64,000 bases of DNA from assembly GCF_029948125.1 (NCBI RefSeq), contig NZ_JASAMB010000013.1, positions 124,001-188,000 of the forward strand. The letters are read 5' to 3'. The notes below the pieces were generated by a model. The model saw only the letters and a program-made list of their open reading frames with translations. It did not search any database and was not told the DNA's origin. Each line of letters starts with the position of its first letter. Position 1 is the stretch's first letter. Position numbers and translations under genes: made by a program. Positions 16,111 through 25,240 of the stretch are shown here, piece by piece. This DNA is from Catellatospora sp. KI3. Lineage in GTDB: Bacteria; Actinomycetota; Actinomycetes; Mycobacteriales; Micromonosporaceae.

Positions 16111-19100
16111 ATGAGCCGCCGCAAACCTGTCCTCGGCGCGTTGCTGGCGCTGGTCACCGCAGTGGCCGTGAGCGTGGTGCCCACCAGCACCGCCTCGGCC
16201 GCACCGGCCTTCCGGGCACTGGTGTTCAGCGAGACCGCCGGCTACCGGCACGGATCCATCGCCGCGGGCATCACGATGTTCAACCAGCTCGCCGCGGCCA
16301 ACAACTTCGAGGTGGTGTTCAGCGAGGACTCCACCGTGCTGAACACGGCCAACCTCAACACCTTCGACGTGCTGGTCATGTTCCAGACCTCCGGCATGGT
16401 CTTCGACAACGACGCGCAGCGCACGGCCACGCAGAACTTCCTGCGCAGCGGCAAGGGCATCGTCGCCATCCACAACGCCACCGACATGGGCATCGAGTCG
16501 GCGTTCCCGTGGTGGGACGCCACCATCAACGGCGGGGCGCACATGCCCGAGCACTCACCCGGCTCGCTGCAGGGCTGGGCCAGGGTCGCCGACAAGGCCC
16601 ACCCGTCCACCGCCGGCCTGCCGGACAACTGGCAGCGCACCGAGGAGTGGTACAACTTCGACGTCAACGCCCGCGGCCAGGTGCACGTGCTGGTGACCGC
16701 CGACGAGCGCACCTACAACCCGGGCGGCGCGGCGATGGGCCCCGACCACCCGATCTCCTGGTGCCGGCAGGCCGAGGGCGGCAAGGTCTGGGCGACCGCG
16801 ATGGGCCACGACGACGCCTCCTACAGCGAGACCAACTTCCGCAACCACATCCTGGGCGGCGTGCGGTACGCGGCCGGCAACCTGCCCGGCGACTGCGGCG
16901 GCACGGTGTGGAGCAACTTCGAGAAGGTCACCCTGGACTCCAACACCGTCGACCCGATGGCGCTGGACATCGCCGCCGACGGCCGGGTCTTCTACGTGCA
17001 GCGCGGCGGCAAGGTCAACGTGTTCAAGCCCGCCCAGCAGCAGACGGTGCAGGCGGCCCAGCTGTCGGTGTACACCGGCGGCGAGGACGGCCTGGTCGGC
17101 ATGGCGCTCGACCCGAACTTCGCCACCAACAAGTGGATCTACCTGTACTACTCGCCGCTGGCCAGCACCACCGACGTCAACCGGCTGTCCCGGTTCACCG
17201 TCAACGGGGACACCCTGGACCTGGCCAGCGAGAAGGTCCTGCTGAGCGTGCCCGCGTACCGCGACCGCACGTTCAGCGAGCCCGGCCACACCGGCGGCTA
17301 TGTCGCGTTCGGGCCCAACGGCAACCTGTTCCTGTCCACCGGCGACGACTCGCCGCCCAACCTCGATCCGGCCTGGCAGGGCTACGCGCCGCTGGACTGG
17401 CGGGCCGGCAAGAGCTTCCTGGACGCGGCCCGCAGCGCCGGCAACACCAACGACCTGCGCGGCAAGCTGCTGCGGATCCACCCGGAGAGCGGCGGCACCT
17501 ACACCATCCCCAGCGGCAACCTGTTCGCGCCGGGCACCGCCCAGACCAAGCCCGAGATCTACGCGATGGGCTTCCGCAACCCGTTCCGGTTCGAGGTCGA
17601 CATGCAGACCGGCTGGGTGAACCTGGCCGACTACGGACCGGACCGCGGCGGCCCGACCACCAACCGGGGCCCGGAGGGCCTGGTCGAGCTGAACGTGATC
17701 AAGCAGGCGGGCAACTTCGGCTGGCCGTTCTGCCACGGCAACAACCAGGCCTACGCGCCGTACAACCCCGACACCGGCGTGGTGGGGGCGAAGTTCAACT
17801 GCAACGCCCCGGTCAACGACTCGCCGAACAACACCGGCCTGCGCACCCTGCCGCCGCTGGTCCAGCCGCAGATCTGGTACGGCTACGGCGTCTCGCCGAC
17901 GTTCCCGGAACTGGGCGAGGGCGGCGCGGCGCCGATGGGCGGCCCGGTCTACCGGTACAACGCGGCCAGCACCTCGGCGACGAAGTTCCCGGCGTACTAC
18001 AACGGAGTGCACTTCTTCTACGAGTGGTCGCGCAACTACCTCAAGGAGATCCACTTCGACGCCTCGGGCAACCTGGTGAAGATCAACCCGTTCCTGCCGG
18101 GCGGCGGCTTCATCAAGCCGATGGCCATGCGCTTCGGTCCCGACGGCTCGCTGTACGTGCTGGAATGGGGATCGGAGTTCGGCGGCGGCAACAACGACTC
18201 CGGGCTGTACCGCATCGACTACGTGCACGGCGGACGGGCCCCGGTCGCCAAGGCCACCGGCACCCCGACCAACGGGCTCACCCCGCTGAACGTGGCGTTC
18301 TCCAGCGCCGGCTCCTACGACCCGGACGCCGGGGACACCATCTCGTTCGCGTGGGACTTCGACGGCAACGGCAGCACCGACTCCACCGCCGCGAACCCGA
18401 CCCGCACGTACACCACCAACGGCAACTACACCGCGAAGCTGACCGTCACCGACAACACCGGCCGCTCCTCGTTCGTCAACGTGCCGATCACGGTGGGCAA
18501 CAACGCCCCGGTCGTCACCATCACCTCCCCGCCCAACGGCGGCATGCTCGACTTCGGGCAGAACGTCGCCTACACCGTCAGCGTCACCGACGCGCAGGAC
18601 GGCACCATCAACTGCACGCAGGTGTTCACCAACCCGGCGCTCGGCCATGACGACCACGCCCACCCCACCACCGACCTGCCCGGCTGCGCCGGCACCATCG
18701 ACACCGGCAACCTCGGCGGCCACCCGGACGGGGCCAACCTGTTCTACCTGCTCAACTCCCGCTACCAGGACAACGGCAACGGGTCGGTGGCGCGGCTGAC
18801 CGGCTACGCCAACGTGGTGCTCCAGCCCAAGCACAAGCAGGCGGAGTACTTCACCGGCCAGTCCGGCATCCGGGTCGTCGCCCAGGGCGGTGCGGAGAGC
18901 GGCAACCGCATCGGCGACGTCAGCAACAACGACTGGATCATGTTCGATCCGATGAGCGTGCAGGGGATCACCAGCGTCAGCTACCGGGTCTCCTCGCCGA
19001 CCGGCGGCGGCAGCATCGAGCTGCGTGCCGACTCCCCGACCGGCACCCTGCTGGCGACCAACCCGATCGCGGCGACCGGCGGCTGGGACACCTACGTCCA

Positions 19101-19668
19101 GCAGGCGTCGGCGAACGTGGCGGCGCTGTCGGGCACGCACAAGCTGTACATGGTGTTCAAGTCGAGCGTGGACAACAACTTCGACGTCGACTCGTTCACC
19201 TTCGCCGGAGCCGGGGTGGGCACCAACCCGACCGGGATCGCGGGCAAGACGTACACGATGACGGCCCAGCACAGCGGCAAGCTGGCCGACGTCACCGGGG
19301 TGTCCACGGCCGACAACGCGACCGTGGTGCAGTGGCCCGCCACCGGCGGCAACAACCAGCGCTGGCAGGCTGTCGACGCGGGCGGCGGCTACGTCTACCT
19401 CAAGGCGGTGCACAGCGGCAAGTGCCTGGCCGTGTCGGGCGGCTCGACCGCCGACGGGGCGGCCCTGGTGCAGCTCACCTGCACCACCAACAACAACATG
19501 AAGTGGCAGGCGGTGACCACCTCGACCACGGGGGTGTACCAGCTCAAGGCCGTGCACAGCGGCAAGTGCCTGGACGTGAACGGCGCCTCGACCGACGACA
19601 ACGCGGCGGTCATCCAGTGGGCCTGCCACACCGGCGCCAACCAGCAGTGGCGGCTCACCCAGGTATGA
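16111..19668 (+). CDS. Secreted multidomain protein: ThuA - glucose/sorbosone dehydrogenase - PKD - CBM6 - ricin lectin
   Basis: A 1185-residue exported protein with a signal peptide ending near TSTASAAPAF. Domains in order: ThuA-like (about 31-260, FSETAGYRHGSI); PQQ-type glucose/sorbosone dehydrogenase beta-propeller (about 266-707, with GLVGMALDPNF, FSEPGHTGGYVAFGPNG, AMGFRNPFRFEVD); PKD domain (about 710-797, DPDAGDTISFAWDFDG); a linker; CBM6-like beta-sandwich (about 910-1034, NDWIMFD, WDTY, NFDVDSF); and a ricin-type beta-trefoil with three QxW-like repeats (about 1043-1185). ATG 16111 follows AAGGAG. It is probably a polysaccharide-binding sugar oxidoreductase. A terminator-like hairpin follows. 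Confidence 0.88.
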   Translation: MSRRKPVLGALLALVTAVAVSVVPTSTASAAPAFRALVFSETAGYRHGSIAAGITMFNQLAAANNFEVVFSEDSTVLNTANLNTFDVLVMFQTSGMVFDNDAQRTATQNFLRSGKGIVAIHNATDMGIESAFPWWDATINGGAHMPEHSPGSLQGWARVADKAHPSTAGLPDNWQRTEEWYNFDVNARGQVHVLVTADERTYNPGGAAMGPDHPISWCRQAEGGKVWATAMGHDDASYSETNFRNHILGGVRYAAGNLPGDCGGTVWSNFEKVTLDSNTVDPMALDIAADGRVFYVQRGGKVNVFKPAQQQTVQAAQLSVYTGGEDGLVGMALDPNFATNKWIYLYYSPLASTTDVNRLSRFTVNGDTLDLASEKVLLSVPAYRDRTFSEPGHTGGYVAFGPNGNLFLSTGDDSPPNLDPAWQGYAPLDWRAGKSFLDAARSAGNTNDLRGKLLRIHPESGGTYTIPSGNLFAPGTAQTKPEIYAMGFRNPFRFEVDMQTGWVNLADYGPDRGGPTTNRGPEGLVELNVIKQAGNFGWPFCHGNNQAYAPYNPDTGVVGAKFNCNAPVNDSPNNTGLRTLPPLVQPQIWYGYGVSPTFPELGEGGAAPMGGPVYRYNAASTSATKFPAYYNGVHFFYEWSRNYLKEIHFDASGNLVKINPFLPGGGFIKPMAMRFGPDGSLYVLEWGSEFGGGNNDSGLYRIDYVHGGRAPVAKATGTPTNGLTPLNVAFSSAGSYDPDAGDTISFAWDFDGNGSTDSTAANPTRTYTTNGNYTAKLTVTDNTGRSSFVNVPITVGNNAPVVTITSPPNGGMLDFGQNVAYTVSVTDAQDGTINCTQVFTNPALGHDDHAHPTTDLPGCAGTIDTGNLGGHPDGANLFYLLNSRYQDNGNGSVARLTGYANVVLQPKHKQAEYFTGQSGIRVVAQGGAESGNRIGDVSNNDWIMFDPMSVQGITSVSYRVSSPTGGGSIELRADSPTGTLLATNPIAATGGWDTYVQQASANVAALSGTHKLYMVFKSSVDNNFDVDSFTFAGAGVGTNPTGIAGKTYTMTAQHSGKLADVTGVSTADNATVVQWPATGGNNQRWQAVDAGGGYVYLKAVHSGKCLAVSGGSTADGAALVQLTCTTNNNMKWQAVTTSTTGVYQLKAVHSGKCLDVNGASTDDNAAVIQWACHTGANQQWRLTQV

Positions 19669-19673
19669 GACCC

Positions 19674-19707
19674 GCCGGCCCGGTCACCCCTGGGCGCCCG
19701 GGCCGGC
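19674..19707. terminator. Terminator-like hairpin between convergent genes
   Basis: A perfect 10-bp stem (GCCGGCCCGG / CCGGGCCGGC) with a 14-base loop begins five bases after the ThuA/dehydrogenase stop. It could serve both this gene and the convergent N-acyltransferase gene ending at 19724. Confidence 0.6.
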
Positions 19708-19723
19708 GCCCGGGACCGTCACC

Positions 19724-21124
19724 TCATCCGAGCGGTGGTCCCGGGCGCCGTCCGGCGGTGCGGACCGCCAGGGCGGCCAGCAGGGCGGCAGCGGCCGCGC
19801 ACAGCCACGCGAACAGGTCGCCGATGCCGCCGTACACAGTGGAGACCGGAGCCAGCGGGACGTCGACCACCAGCGAGGCGACCCCGTCCGGCCGGTAGTC
19901 CGCCTCGGCGAGCACGGTGCCGCGCGAGTCGCTTACCGTGAGCCGCCCCGACCGTGCCGTCCGGGCGATCGCCAGCCCGCTCTCGACGCCGCGCATGGCC
20001 GCGATCCGGCTGTGCAGCCAGCCGTCGCGGACGAAGTCCCAGGCGGGCGCCGCGAGCAGTCGCGCGCCGTCGCCGCGGTAGGGCCGGACCGCGCTCGGGA
20101 AGTCCAGGTCCTTGCAGATCAGGACCCCGATCCGGGGATCGGCGGCCAGTAGCGCCCGCTCGTGGCCGGGCGTCAGGTGGTCCTCCAGACCGGGGACGAG
20201 ATGCTGCTTGACGTAGCGCTGGAGGCGGCCGTCGGGCTCGATGACCACGGCGGTGTTGGCGCTGCCGATGCTCGCGCCGAAGACCACGGTCACGTGCTCG
20301 GACCTGGCGAGTTCGGACAGCGGGCCGGTGAGCTGCTCCAGTCGTTCCTCGGGCAGGCGGAGCACGTTCTCCGGCAGCACGATCGTCGTGGCGCCCCGGC
20401 GGGCCAGGTTCCGGGCCTCGGTCACGTAGGCGTCGAGCAGTGGTGGACCGGAGGGCGAGTCGAGGCGTACCGGATCAGCGGGCTGGCCGACGGCGAGCAG
20501 CCCCACCCGGACCGTCGGGCCCGCGGGCGCTGTGGCCAGCCGGGCCAGGCCCAGGCCCGCGGCCGTGACCAGCACCACCGCGAGCAGCGTGACGGTGGAC
20601 CGGCGGGCGGCGGCCAGCGCCGCCGGGGTCAGCAGGAGCAGGAACGAGACGGCCCAGACGCCGCCGAACGCCGCCGCCTGGCGGACGATGCTCCAGGAAC
20701 TCTGCGTGTACGCCAGACTCCACCACGCGCCGTGCGGCAGCCCCAGCGAGACCAGCCACTCCACGGTGACCCAGACGGCGGGCACCGCCAGTGCCGCCGC
20801 CACCGGGCGCTCGGCGAGCACCAGCGCCCGGAAGGCCATGGTGGACAGCCCGAGGGTGACGCCGGTGAGCAGGACCAGCCCGGCGGCCAGCGGCACCGGT
20901 GTGGCCAGGTCGCGCATGAAGTACGACCACAGGTTCGTCGCGCCCGCCGCCCCGGCGACCAGCGCCACCAGCAGCGCGCCCCACCAGGGCAGCCGAGGGG
21001 CGGCCCACAGGACGGGCAGTGCGGCGAGCCAGGTGAGCAGCGGGACCGGGTGCAGGCCGGTGCCGAAGTACAGCAGGGCGGCCGTGGCGGCTGCGCAGCC
21101 GACGGCTATCAGGGGTGTCTTCAT
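19724..21124 (-). CDS. lnt: Apolipoprotein N-acyltransferase
   Basis: A 466-residue membrane enzyme that N-acylates the lipid-modified Cys of lipoproteins. The first ~190 residues hold about six membrane helices, followed by an extracytoplasmic nitrilase-like domain and one C-terminal helix. The Glu-Lys-Cys triad regions are visible: Glu in LPENVLRLP, Lys in RYVKQHLVPG and nucleophile Cys337 in VLICKDLDFP. ATG 21124 lies two bases after the stop of the TetR gene, so the pair forms an operon. The nitrilase part is less similar to E. coli Lnt than canonical orthologues, so the acyl acceptor could differ. Confidence 0.85.
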   Translation of the reverse strand: MKTPLIAVGCAAATAALLYFGTGLHPVPLLTWLAALPVLWAAPRLPWWGALLVALVAGAAGATNLWSYFMRDLATPVPLAAGLVLLTGVTLGLSTMAFRALVLAERPVAAALAVPAVWVTVEWLVSLGLPHGAWWSLAYTQSSWSIVRQAAAFGGVWAVSFLLLLTPAALAAARRSTVTLLAVVLVTAAGLGLARLATAPAGPTVRVGLLAVGQPADPVRLDSPSGPPLLDAYVTEARNLARRGATTIVLPENVLRLPEERLEQLTGPLSELARSEHVTVVFGASIGSANTAVVIEPDGRLQRYVKQHLVPGLEDHLTPGHERALLAADPRIGVLICKDLDFPSAVRPYRGDGARLLAAPAWDFVRDGWLHSRIAAMRGVESGLAIARTARSGRLTVSDSRGTVLAEADYRPDGVASLVVDVPLAPVSTVYGGIGDLFAWLCAAAAALLAALAVRTAGRRPGPPLG

Positions 21125-21126
21125 GT

Positions 21127-21696
21127 CTAGCCGGCGATCCCTTCGCGGATGCGGTCGAGGCAGCGGTGGCACAGCGCGCGGAACTGCGGCTCGGTCAGGT
21201 TGATCCGGCCGCCGTGGTACAGCTGGATGAGCCCGTGCAGTTGGGCGCTCAGCGTCAGCGCGACCTCGTGCACGTCGTCGTTCCTGAGGCGGCCCGCCGC
21301 CATGTCGCGTTCGATCGCGGCGGCGAGGATGGCGCCGGTGGGGGAGCGGCCTTCCCGGAAGTCCTCCGGGTACTGCCGGGCGCCTTCGCGGCGGGCGGTG
21401 AACATGAACTCGTACAGGCGCGGTCGGGCCAGGGCGAAGTCGATGAGGGCGTCGGCCGCCTCGACCAGGGTGGGTCGTTCGATGAGCGCCCACTGCCGCG
21501 CGGCCTGGGCGAAGCTGGCGGTGGCGACGTGGGCCAGCAGCTCCTCCCGGTTGGGGAAGTGGCGGTACAGCGCCATCGGGGTGACGCCGACCTCGGCGGC
21601 GATGCGGCGCACGCTGACCGCCTCGGCCCCCTCCTGCTCCAGGATCCGGGTCGCGACCTCGATGACACGCTGCTTGGTACTCGTTCGGTCCGGCAC
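21127..21696 (-). CDS. TetR-family regulator
   Basis: A 189-residue regulator. The N-terminal helix-turn-helix is clear (TKQRVIEVATRILEQEG, then RRIAAEVGVTPMALYRHFPN, residues ~6-50), followed by an alpha-helical ligand domain of the TetR_C type. The start is uncertain. GTG 21696 is chosen because the upstream open frame translates only a palindromic operator (YVYTVYVYG), and no ribosome site is seen, so the mRNA may be leaderless. The start codon overlaps the 34-bp palindrome at 21695-21728, strongly implying autorepression. The gene precedes lnt in an operon and is divergent from a methyltransferase gene. Confidence 0.85.
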   Translation of the reverse strand: MPDRTSTKQRVIEVATRILEQEGAEAVSVRRIAAEVGVTPMALYRHFPNREELLAHVATASFAQAARQWALIERPTLVEAADALIDFALARPRLYEFMFTARREGARQYPEDFREGRSPTGAILAAAIERDMAAGRLRNDDVHEVALTLSAQLHGLIQLYHGGRINLTEPQFRALCHRCLDRIREGIAG

Positions 21697-21728
21697 GTGT
21701 ACACCGTATACGTATACGGTGTACACGT
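21695..21728. promoter_or_regulatory. Perfect 34-bp palindromic operator between TetR and methyltransferase genes
   Basis: The left half ACGTGTACACCGTATAC (21695-21711) is exactly mirrored in 21712-21728. It contains nested GTATAC and GTGTACAC palindromes. TetR-family operators are typically 14-30 bp palindromes next to their own gene, so this is probably the binding site for two TetR dimers. It would control both the TetR-lnt operon and the divergent methyltransferase gene. Confidence 0.75.
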
Positions 21729-21796
21729 AAAGGTCCGCCGGGGCACCGTTCCAAATTGGGTGGCGGGCACCGGGCAGGGTGGCCAAGCTCGGACGC

Positions 21797-22540
21797 ATGA
21801 CGAGTAGCGATCTGTGGACCGAGGACGACGCCGAGCACTACGACGACCTGTCGGCCGAGAAGTTCGACCCGAACGTGCTCGGACCCACCGTGGACTTCCT
21901 CGCCCGGTTGGCGGGGTCCGGACCCGCACTGGAGTTCGCGATCGGCACCGGACGCGTGGCGGTCCCGCTCGCCGCTCGCGGCGTCCCCGTCGCCGGCATC
22001 GAGCTGTCGCAGCCGATGGCCGACCGGGTGCGGCGCAAGATGACCGAGGCGGACCTGCCGGTCGTCGTCGGCGACATGGCCACCGCGACCGTGCCCGGCA
22101 GCTTCTCGCTGGTCTACGTCGTGTACAACAGCATCGGCAACCTGCGCACCCAGGACGAGCAGGTCGAGTGCTTCCGCAACGCCGCCCGGCACCTGGCACC
22201 GGGCGGCCGCTTCGTGATCGAGCTGTGGGTGCCCGGCATCCGGCGGTTCCCGCCGGGCCAGGCGGCCGTGCCGTTCGAGGTGGCCGACCACCACGTCGGC
22301 TTCGACACCTACGACATGGTCACCCAGCAGGGCACCTCGCACCACTACCGACGGTTCGCCGACGGCAGGACCAGCTACGGCTACAGCAACTTCCGCTACA
22401 TCTGGCCCGCCGAGTGCGACCTGATGGCGCGGCTGGCCGGGCTGGAGTTCGAGCAGCGGGTGGCCGACTGGGACGGATCCCCGTTCACCTCCGACAGCGA
22501 GAGCCACGTCTCGGTATGGCGCAAACCGCTCGACGGCTAG
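21797..22540 (+). CDS. Class I SAM-dependent methyltransferase
   Basis: A 247-residue Rossmann-fold methyltransferase. Motif I is ALEFAIGTGRVAVPLA (residues ~44-59), where the acidic Glu and GTG match the SAM-binding loop; motif II region is VAGIELSQPM; VVVGDM is the next acidic strand; and LAPGGRFVIEL is the typical post-motif strand. The gene is divergent from a TetR gene with a shared palindromic operator. Start ATG 21797 is preferred over an upstream in-frame ATG (21779) because the protein begins naturally there (MTSSDLWTEDDAEHYDD). Substrate unknown. Confidence 0.85.
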   Translation: MTSSDLWTEDDAEHYDDLSAEKFDPNVLGPTVDFLARLAGSGPALEFAIGTGRVAVPLAARGVPVAGIELSQPMADRVRRKMTEADLPVVVGDMATATVPGSFSLVYVVYNSIGNLRTQDEQVECFRNAARHLAPGGRFVIELWVPGIRRFPPGQAAVPFEVADHHVGFDTYDMVTQQGTSHHYRRFADGRTSYGYSNFRYIWPAECDLMARLAGLEFEQRVADWDGSPFTSDSESHVSVWRKPLDG

Positions 22541-22625
22541 CACCTCATCGGCGGCAGCTCACCGGGGGTCGGGTCCAGCCGGGCGCGGCCCCCACGAGAT
22601 GCGTCCGTATCCGACACTGGACCGC

Positions 22626-23054
22626 GTGAGCACACCTGACCACGACCTCGACGCGTTACCCGCCGAGCCGCTGAACTATCGGGCCGGAGCCTTTTACGTG
22701 CTGGCTTTCCTGCTGGTTCCGGTGTGGCTCTACGCGGCGAACCGGTTCCTTCTGCAGGGGATGTTCGGCATCAGCAGGAACGCCCTCGACCCGAGCAGCG
22801 TGGTGCCCTTCGAGGAGAGTCTGCGCAGGCATGGGAACCTGGTGCTCGCCCTGAACGTGATGCTGGGCGCGCAGGCGGCCGGAGCACTGGCGACGTGGCT
22901 GCTGCGGGGCTGGCGGCGTAGCGCGGCCGTGCTTGCGGGGCTGACAGTGGTGCTCGCGCTGTGCACGTTCGGCGCGAGGACCCCACCCGCGCCGCAGCGG
23001 GCGCAGGCGTCGATCGGGCTGACCGGCGGTGCGGGTGTCGTCGTCGCAGTCTGA
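22626..23054 (+). CDS. Small membrane protein of unknown function
   Basis: A 142-residue protein with about three predicted membrane helices (near FYVLAFLLVPVWLYAANRF, LVLALNVMLGAQAAGALATW and AAVLAGLTVVLALCTF) and a short hydrophilic C-terminal tail. I do not recognise the family. The GTG at 22626 gives a natural start; an in-frame ATG at 22599 would add nine residues. It stands alone between the methyltransferase gene and a convergent APH-fold gene. Confidence 0.55.
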   Translation: MSTPDHDLDALPAEPLNYRAGAFYVLAFLLVPVWLYAANRFLLQGMFGISRNALDPSSVVPFEESLRRHGNLVLALNVMLGAQAAGALATWLLRGWRRSAAVLAGLTVVLALCTFGARTPPAPQRAQASIGLTGGAGVVVAV

Positions 23055-23071
23055 GTTCGGCGGATGGACCG

Positions 23072-24001
23072 TCAGGCCGCGCCGACGCGGTCGGTGATCA
23101 GGCGGGTGACCAGCGGGCGTAGCGCCCGCACTCGCTCGCGGCGCCAGGCCGAGATCGTCGGCAGCACGCTGTGCTGGGGCGTCGCGGCCCGGATCCGCCA
23201 CATGCCGGTCAGTGCCACCACGTAGCGGGCGGCTTCGGGGGGCAGGGTCTGGATCAGCCGGTACGCACGGTCCGCGGCCACCTGCCCGCCGAGCATGTGG
23301 CCGGTCGCGACGATGTCCGCCGCCAACTGCGCCAGATCCAGCCAGGGCGCCCCGGCGGCGGCGTACGCCCAGTCCAGCAGAGTCGCCGAGCCGGTCGCCG
23401 TGTCCACCGCCGTGTTGTCGGCCCGGATGTCGCGGTGGACCAGCGCGTCACCGGCCGTCCACCGCGCCCAGCCGACGGCCAGGTCGGCGGCCCGTCGCGC
23501 GTACGCCGCCTCCCACTCGTCGGCCGGTCCGGCCGCCACGACGCGCTCCCAGCCGTCGAAGTCGTAGATCCGCTCCACGACCGGGCGCAGACCCTCCGGG
23601 GCGCGGTGCCCGCTCGTAGTTCGGCACGCGGCCACGACGGCGTCGATCGACGCGTCGCTCCACAGCTCGCCGGCGGCTCCGGCGGCCCAGGTGGTGACGA
23701 GCGCGATCCAGGCTCCTGATTCGACGGTCGCCAGGCGGCGGGGCGCCGGGACGGACTCCGGCAGCAGGTCCAGGACCACCGACTCCCGGCCGACCAGCAG
23801 GTGGTTATGCGCCCGGACCTCGGCCGACATCGCCTTGACGAACACCGTGCGGCCGTCGGTCAACCGCAGCGCGGCGGCAGGTCCGGGCGACATGCCGCCC
23901 TGCAGATCCGTATGCCCGGTGATGGCGCAGCCGAGCGCGTCGGCTACGGCCGCCCGCAGCTGCTCCGGTGCGTCGGTCCAGGCGGCACGAGGTGTGAACA
24001 C
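23072..24001 (-). CDS. Aminoglycoside phosphotransferase-fold protein
   Basis: A 309-residue APH/choline-kinase-family protein. The Brenner-like catalytic loop ALVHRDIRADNTAV contains HxDxxxxN-type residues, and the following LLDWAYAAAGAPWLDLA gives the metal-binding Asp and the usual post-DFG helix. The N-lobe has a Lys in VFVKAM. Such proteins phosphorylate small hydroxylated molecules, and only some confer antibiotic resistance. The start is a GTG at 24001 with no clear ribosome site. Neighbours give no substrate clue. Confidence 0.78.
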   Translation of the reverse strand: MFTPRAAWTDAPEQLRAAVADALGCAITGHTDLQGGMSPGPAAALRLTDGRTVFVKAMSAEVRAHNHLLVGRESVVLDLLPESVPAPRRLATVESGAWIALVTTWAAGAAGELWSDASIDAVVAACRTTSGHRAPEGLRPVVERIYDFDGWERVVAAGPADEWEAAYARRAADLAVGWARWTAGDALVHRDIRADNTAVDTATGSATLLDWAYAAAGAPWLDLAQLAADIVATGHMLGGQVAADRAYRLIQTLPPEAARYVVALTGMWRIRAATPQHSVLPTISAWRRERVRALRPLVTRLITDRVGAA

Positions 24002-24037
24002 GCCGCATTCTCGCAGGTTCGGCCGTCTGTCGCAGAC

Positions 24038-25240
24038 TCAGTCGCGGGTGCGGATGGACCAGGTGTAGATCAGTGCGGCGAGCGCGACCAGCGACAGCAG
24101 CAGCAGGCCGACGCCGTACTGGCCCATGGCGCCGTAGACCGCGCCCATGACCAGGGGCGGCACGAAGCCGCCGAGGCCGCCGACGGCACCGACGATGCCG
24201 GTGACCGAGCCGATCTTCGCGTTGGGGACGACCTTGGCGACCAGCGCGAACACCGCACCCGCCCCGGCGCCGAGCGCACCGGCCATGATCAGCAGGGTCA
24301 GCGTCGCCCACGGGTACAGCGCCGGGGTGAACGCCTGCCAGGCGGCCATGACCACCACCACGGCCAGGCACCCGGCCAGCACCCGCGCCGGGCCGACCCG
24401 GTCGGACAGCCAGCCGCCGGGCGGCCGCAGCACCACCGCGACCAGCGTGAACCCGGCCGCCTTCAAGGAGGCGTCGCCCTGTTCCAGGCCGTACGCGGTC
24501 TGCAGGTAGGTGACCAGGTACACGGCGAACGAGACGTAGCCGCCGAAGGTGACCGCGTACAGCAGGGCCAGCGGCCAGGTCATCGGCTGCCGGGCGGCGT
24601 CGGTGAAGCGCTGCGTGAACGGCTCGGCGGGCACGGTGCGCCCTGGCGGGTCCCGCAGGACCAGCCACGCCACCACCCCGTAGATCGCCAGCACCGCCGC
24701 GGCCAGGTAGAACTGGGCGTTCGGGCCGATCTGGAGCATCGGCTTGGTCAGCAGCGCGGCGATGGCGGTGCCGCCCATGCCCATGCCGATGACGCCCAGG
24801 GCCATGCCGCGCTTGGCGGGCGGGAACCAGCCGTTGCCGTGCGGGATCGCCGCCGCGAACGGGGTGCCGCCCAGGCCCAGGAAGAACCCGGTGACCAGCA
24901 GCGCCGGGTACGACTTCCCGGCGACCGTGAGCGCCAGCACCGGCAGGATGGTGAGCAGCGCGATCGCGGGCAGCACCTTGCGCGCGCCGAGCACGTCGGT
25001 CAGTGCGCCCACCGGGATGCGGCCGAGCGAGCCGACCAGCACCGGCACCGCCACCAGGACGGACTGCTGGAACGAGGTCAGGCCGAGGGTCTGCTTGTAG
25101 TACGCCGACAGCGGCGAGATCAGACCCCACGCCCACGCGGTGATCAGAAAGCCCAGCGCCGCGAGGATGAGGTTCAGGTACGCCCCGCGCGGCACGATCT
25201 GGACCGGCGTCACCGCGCCGGTCCGGCTCGGGGCGCTCAC
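24038..25240 (-). CDS. Nitrate/nitrite transporter (MFS, NNP family)
   Basis: A 400-residue, 12-helix major facilitator protein of the NarK/NasA nitrate-nitrite porter family. The nitrate signature region appears as GMALGVIGMGMGGTAIAAL and as a second glycine-rich stretch in helix 11 (GIVGAVGGLGGFVPP). WFPPAKRGMA is a typical NNP loop. It is the last gene of the nitrate operon; its GTG start overlaps the previous stop by 4 bp. It should import nitrate for the cytoplasm-facing reductase encoded upstream, or export nitrite. Confidence 0.9.
   Translation of the reverse strand: MSAPSRTGAVTPVQIVPRGAYLNLILAALGFLITAWAWGLISPLSAYYKQTLGLTSFQQSVLVAVPVLVGSLGRIPVGALTDVLGARKVLPAIALLTILPVLALTVAGKSYPALLVTGFFLGLGGTPFAAAIPHGNGWFPPAKRGMALGVIGMGMGGTAIAALLTKPMLQIGPNAQFYLAAAVLAIYGVVAWLVLRDPPGRTVPAEPFTQRFTDAARQPMTWPLALLYAVTFGGYVSFAVYLVTYLQTAYGLEQGDASLKAAGFTLVAVVLRPPGGWLSDRVGPARVLAGCLAVVVVMAAWQAFTPALYPWATLTLLIMAGALGAGAGAVFALVAKVVPNAKIGSVTGIVGAVGGLGGFVPPLVMGAVYGAMGQYGVGLLLLSLVALAALIYTWSIRTRD

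Noticed and set aside
16555-19629. A 1024-codon minus-strand open frame across the ThuA/dehydrogenase gene
   Set aside because: Same GC artefact; the plus-strand gene has a signal peptide, ribosome site and five recognisable domains.
21697-21798. N-terminal extension of the TetR regulator through the palindrome
   Set aside because: The extension only translates the 34-bp palindrome (repeated YV/YT residues) and non-conserved sequence.
23072-24001. Antibiotic-resistance aminoglycoside kinase
   Set aside because: The APH fold is clear, but the family is broad and there is no neighbouring antibiotic gene, so resistance is not claimed.
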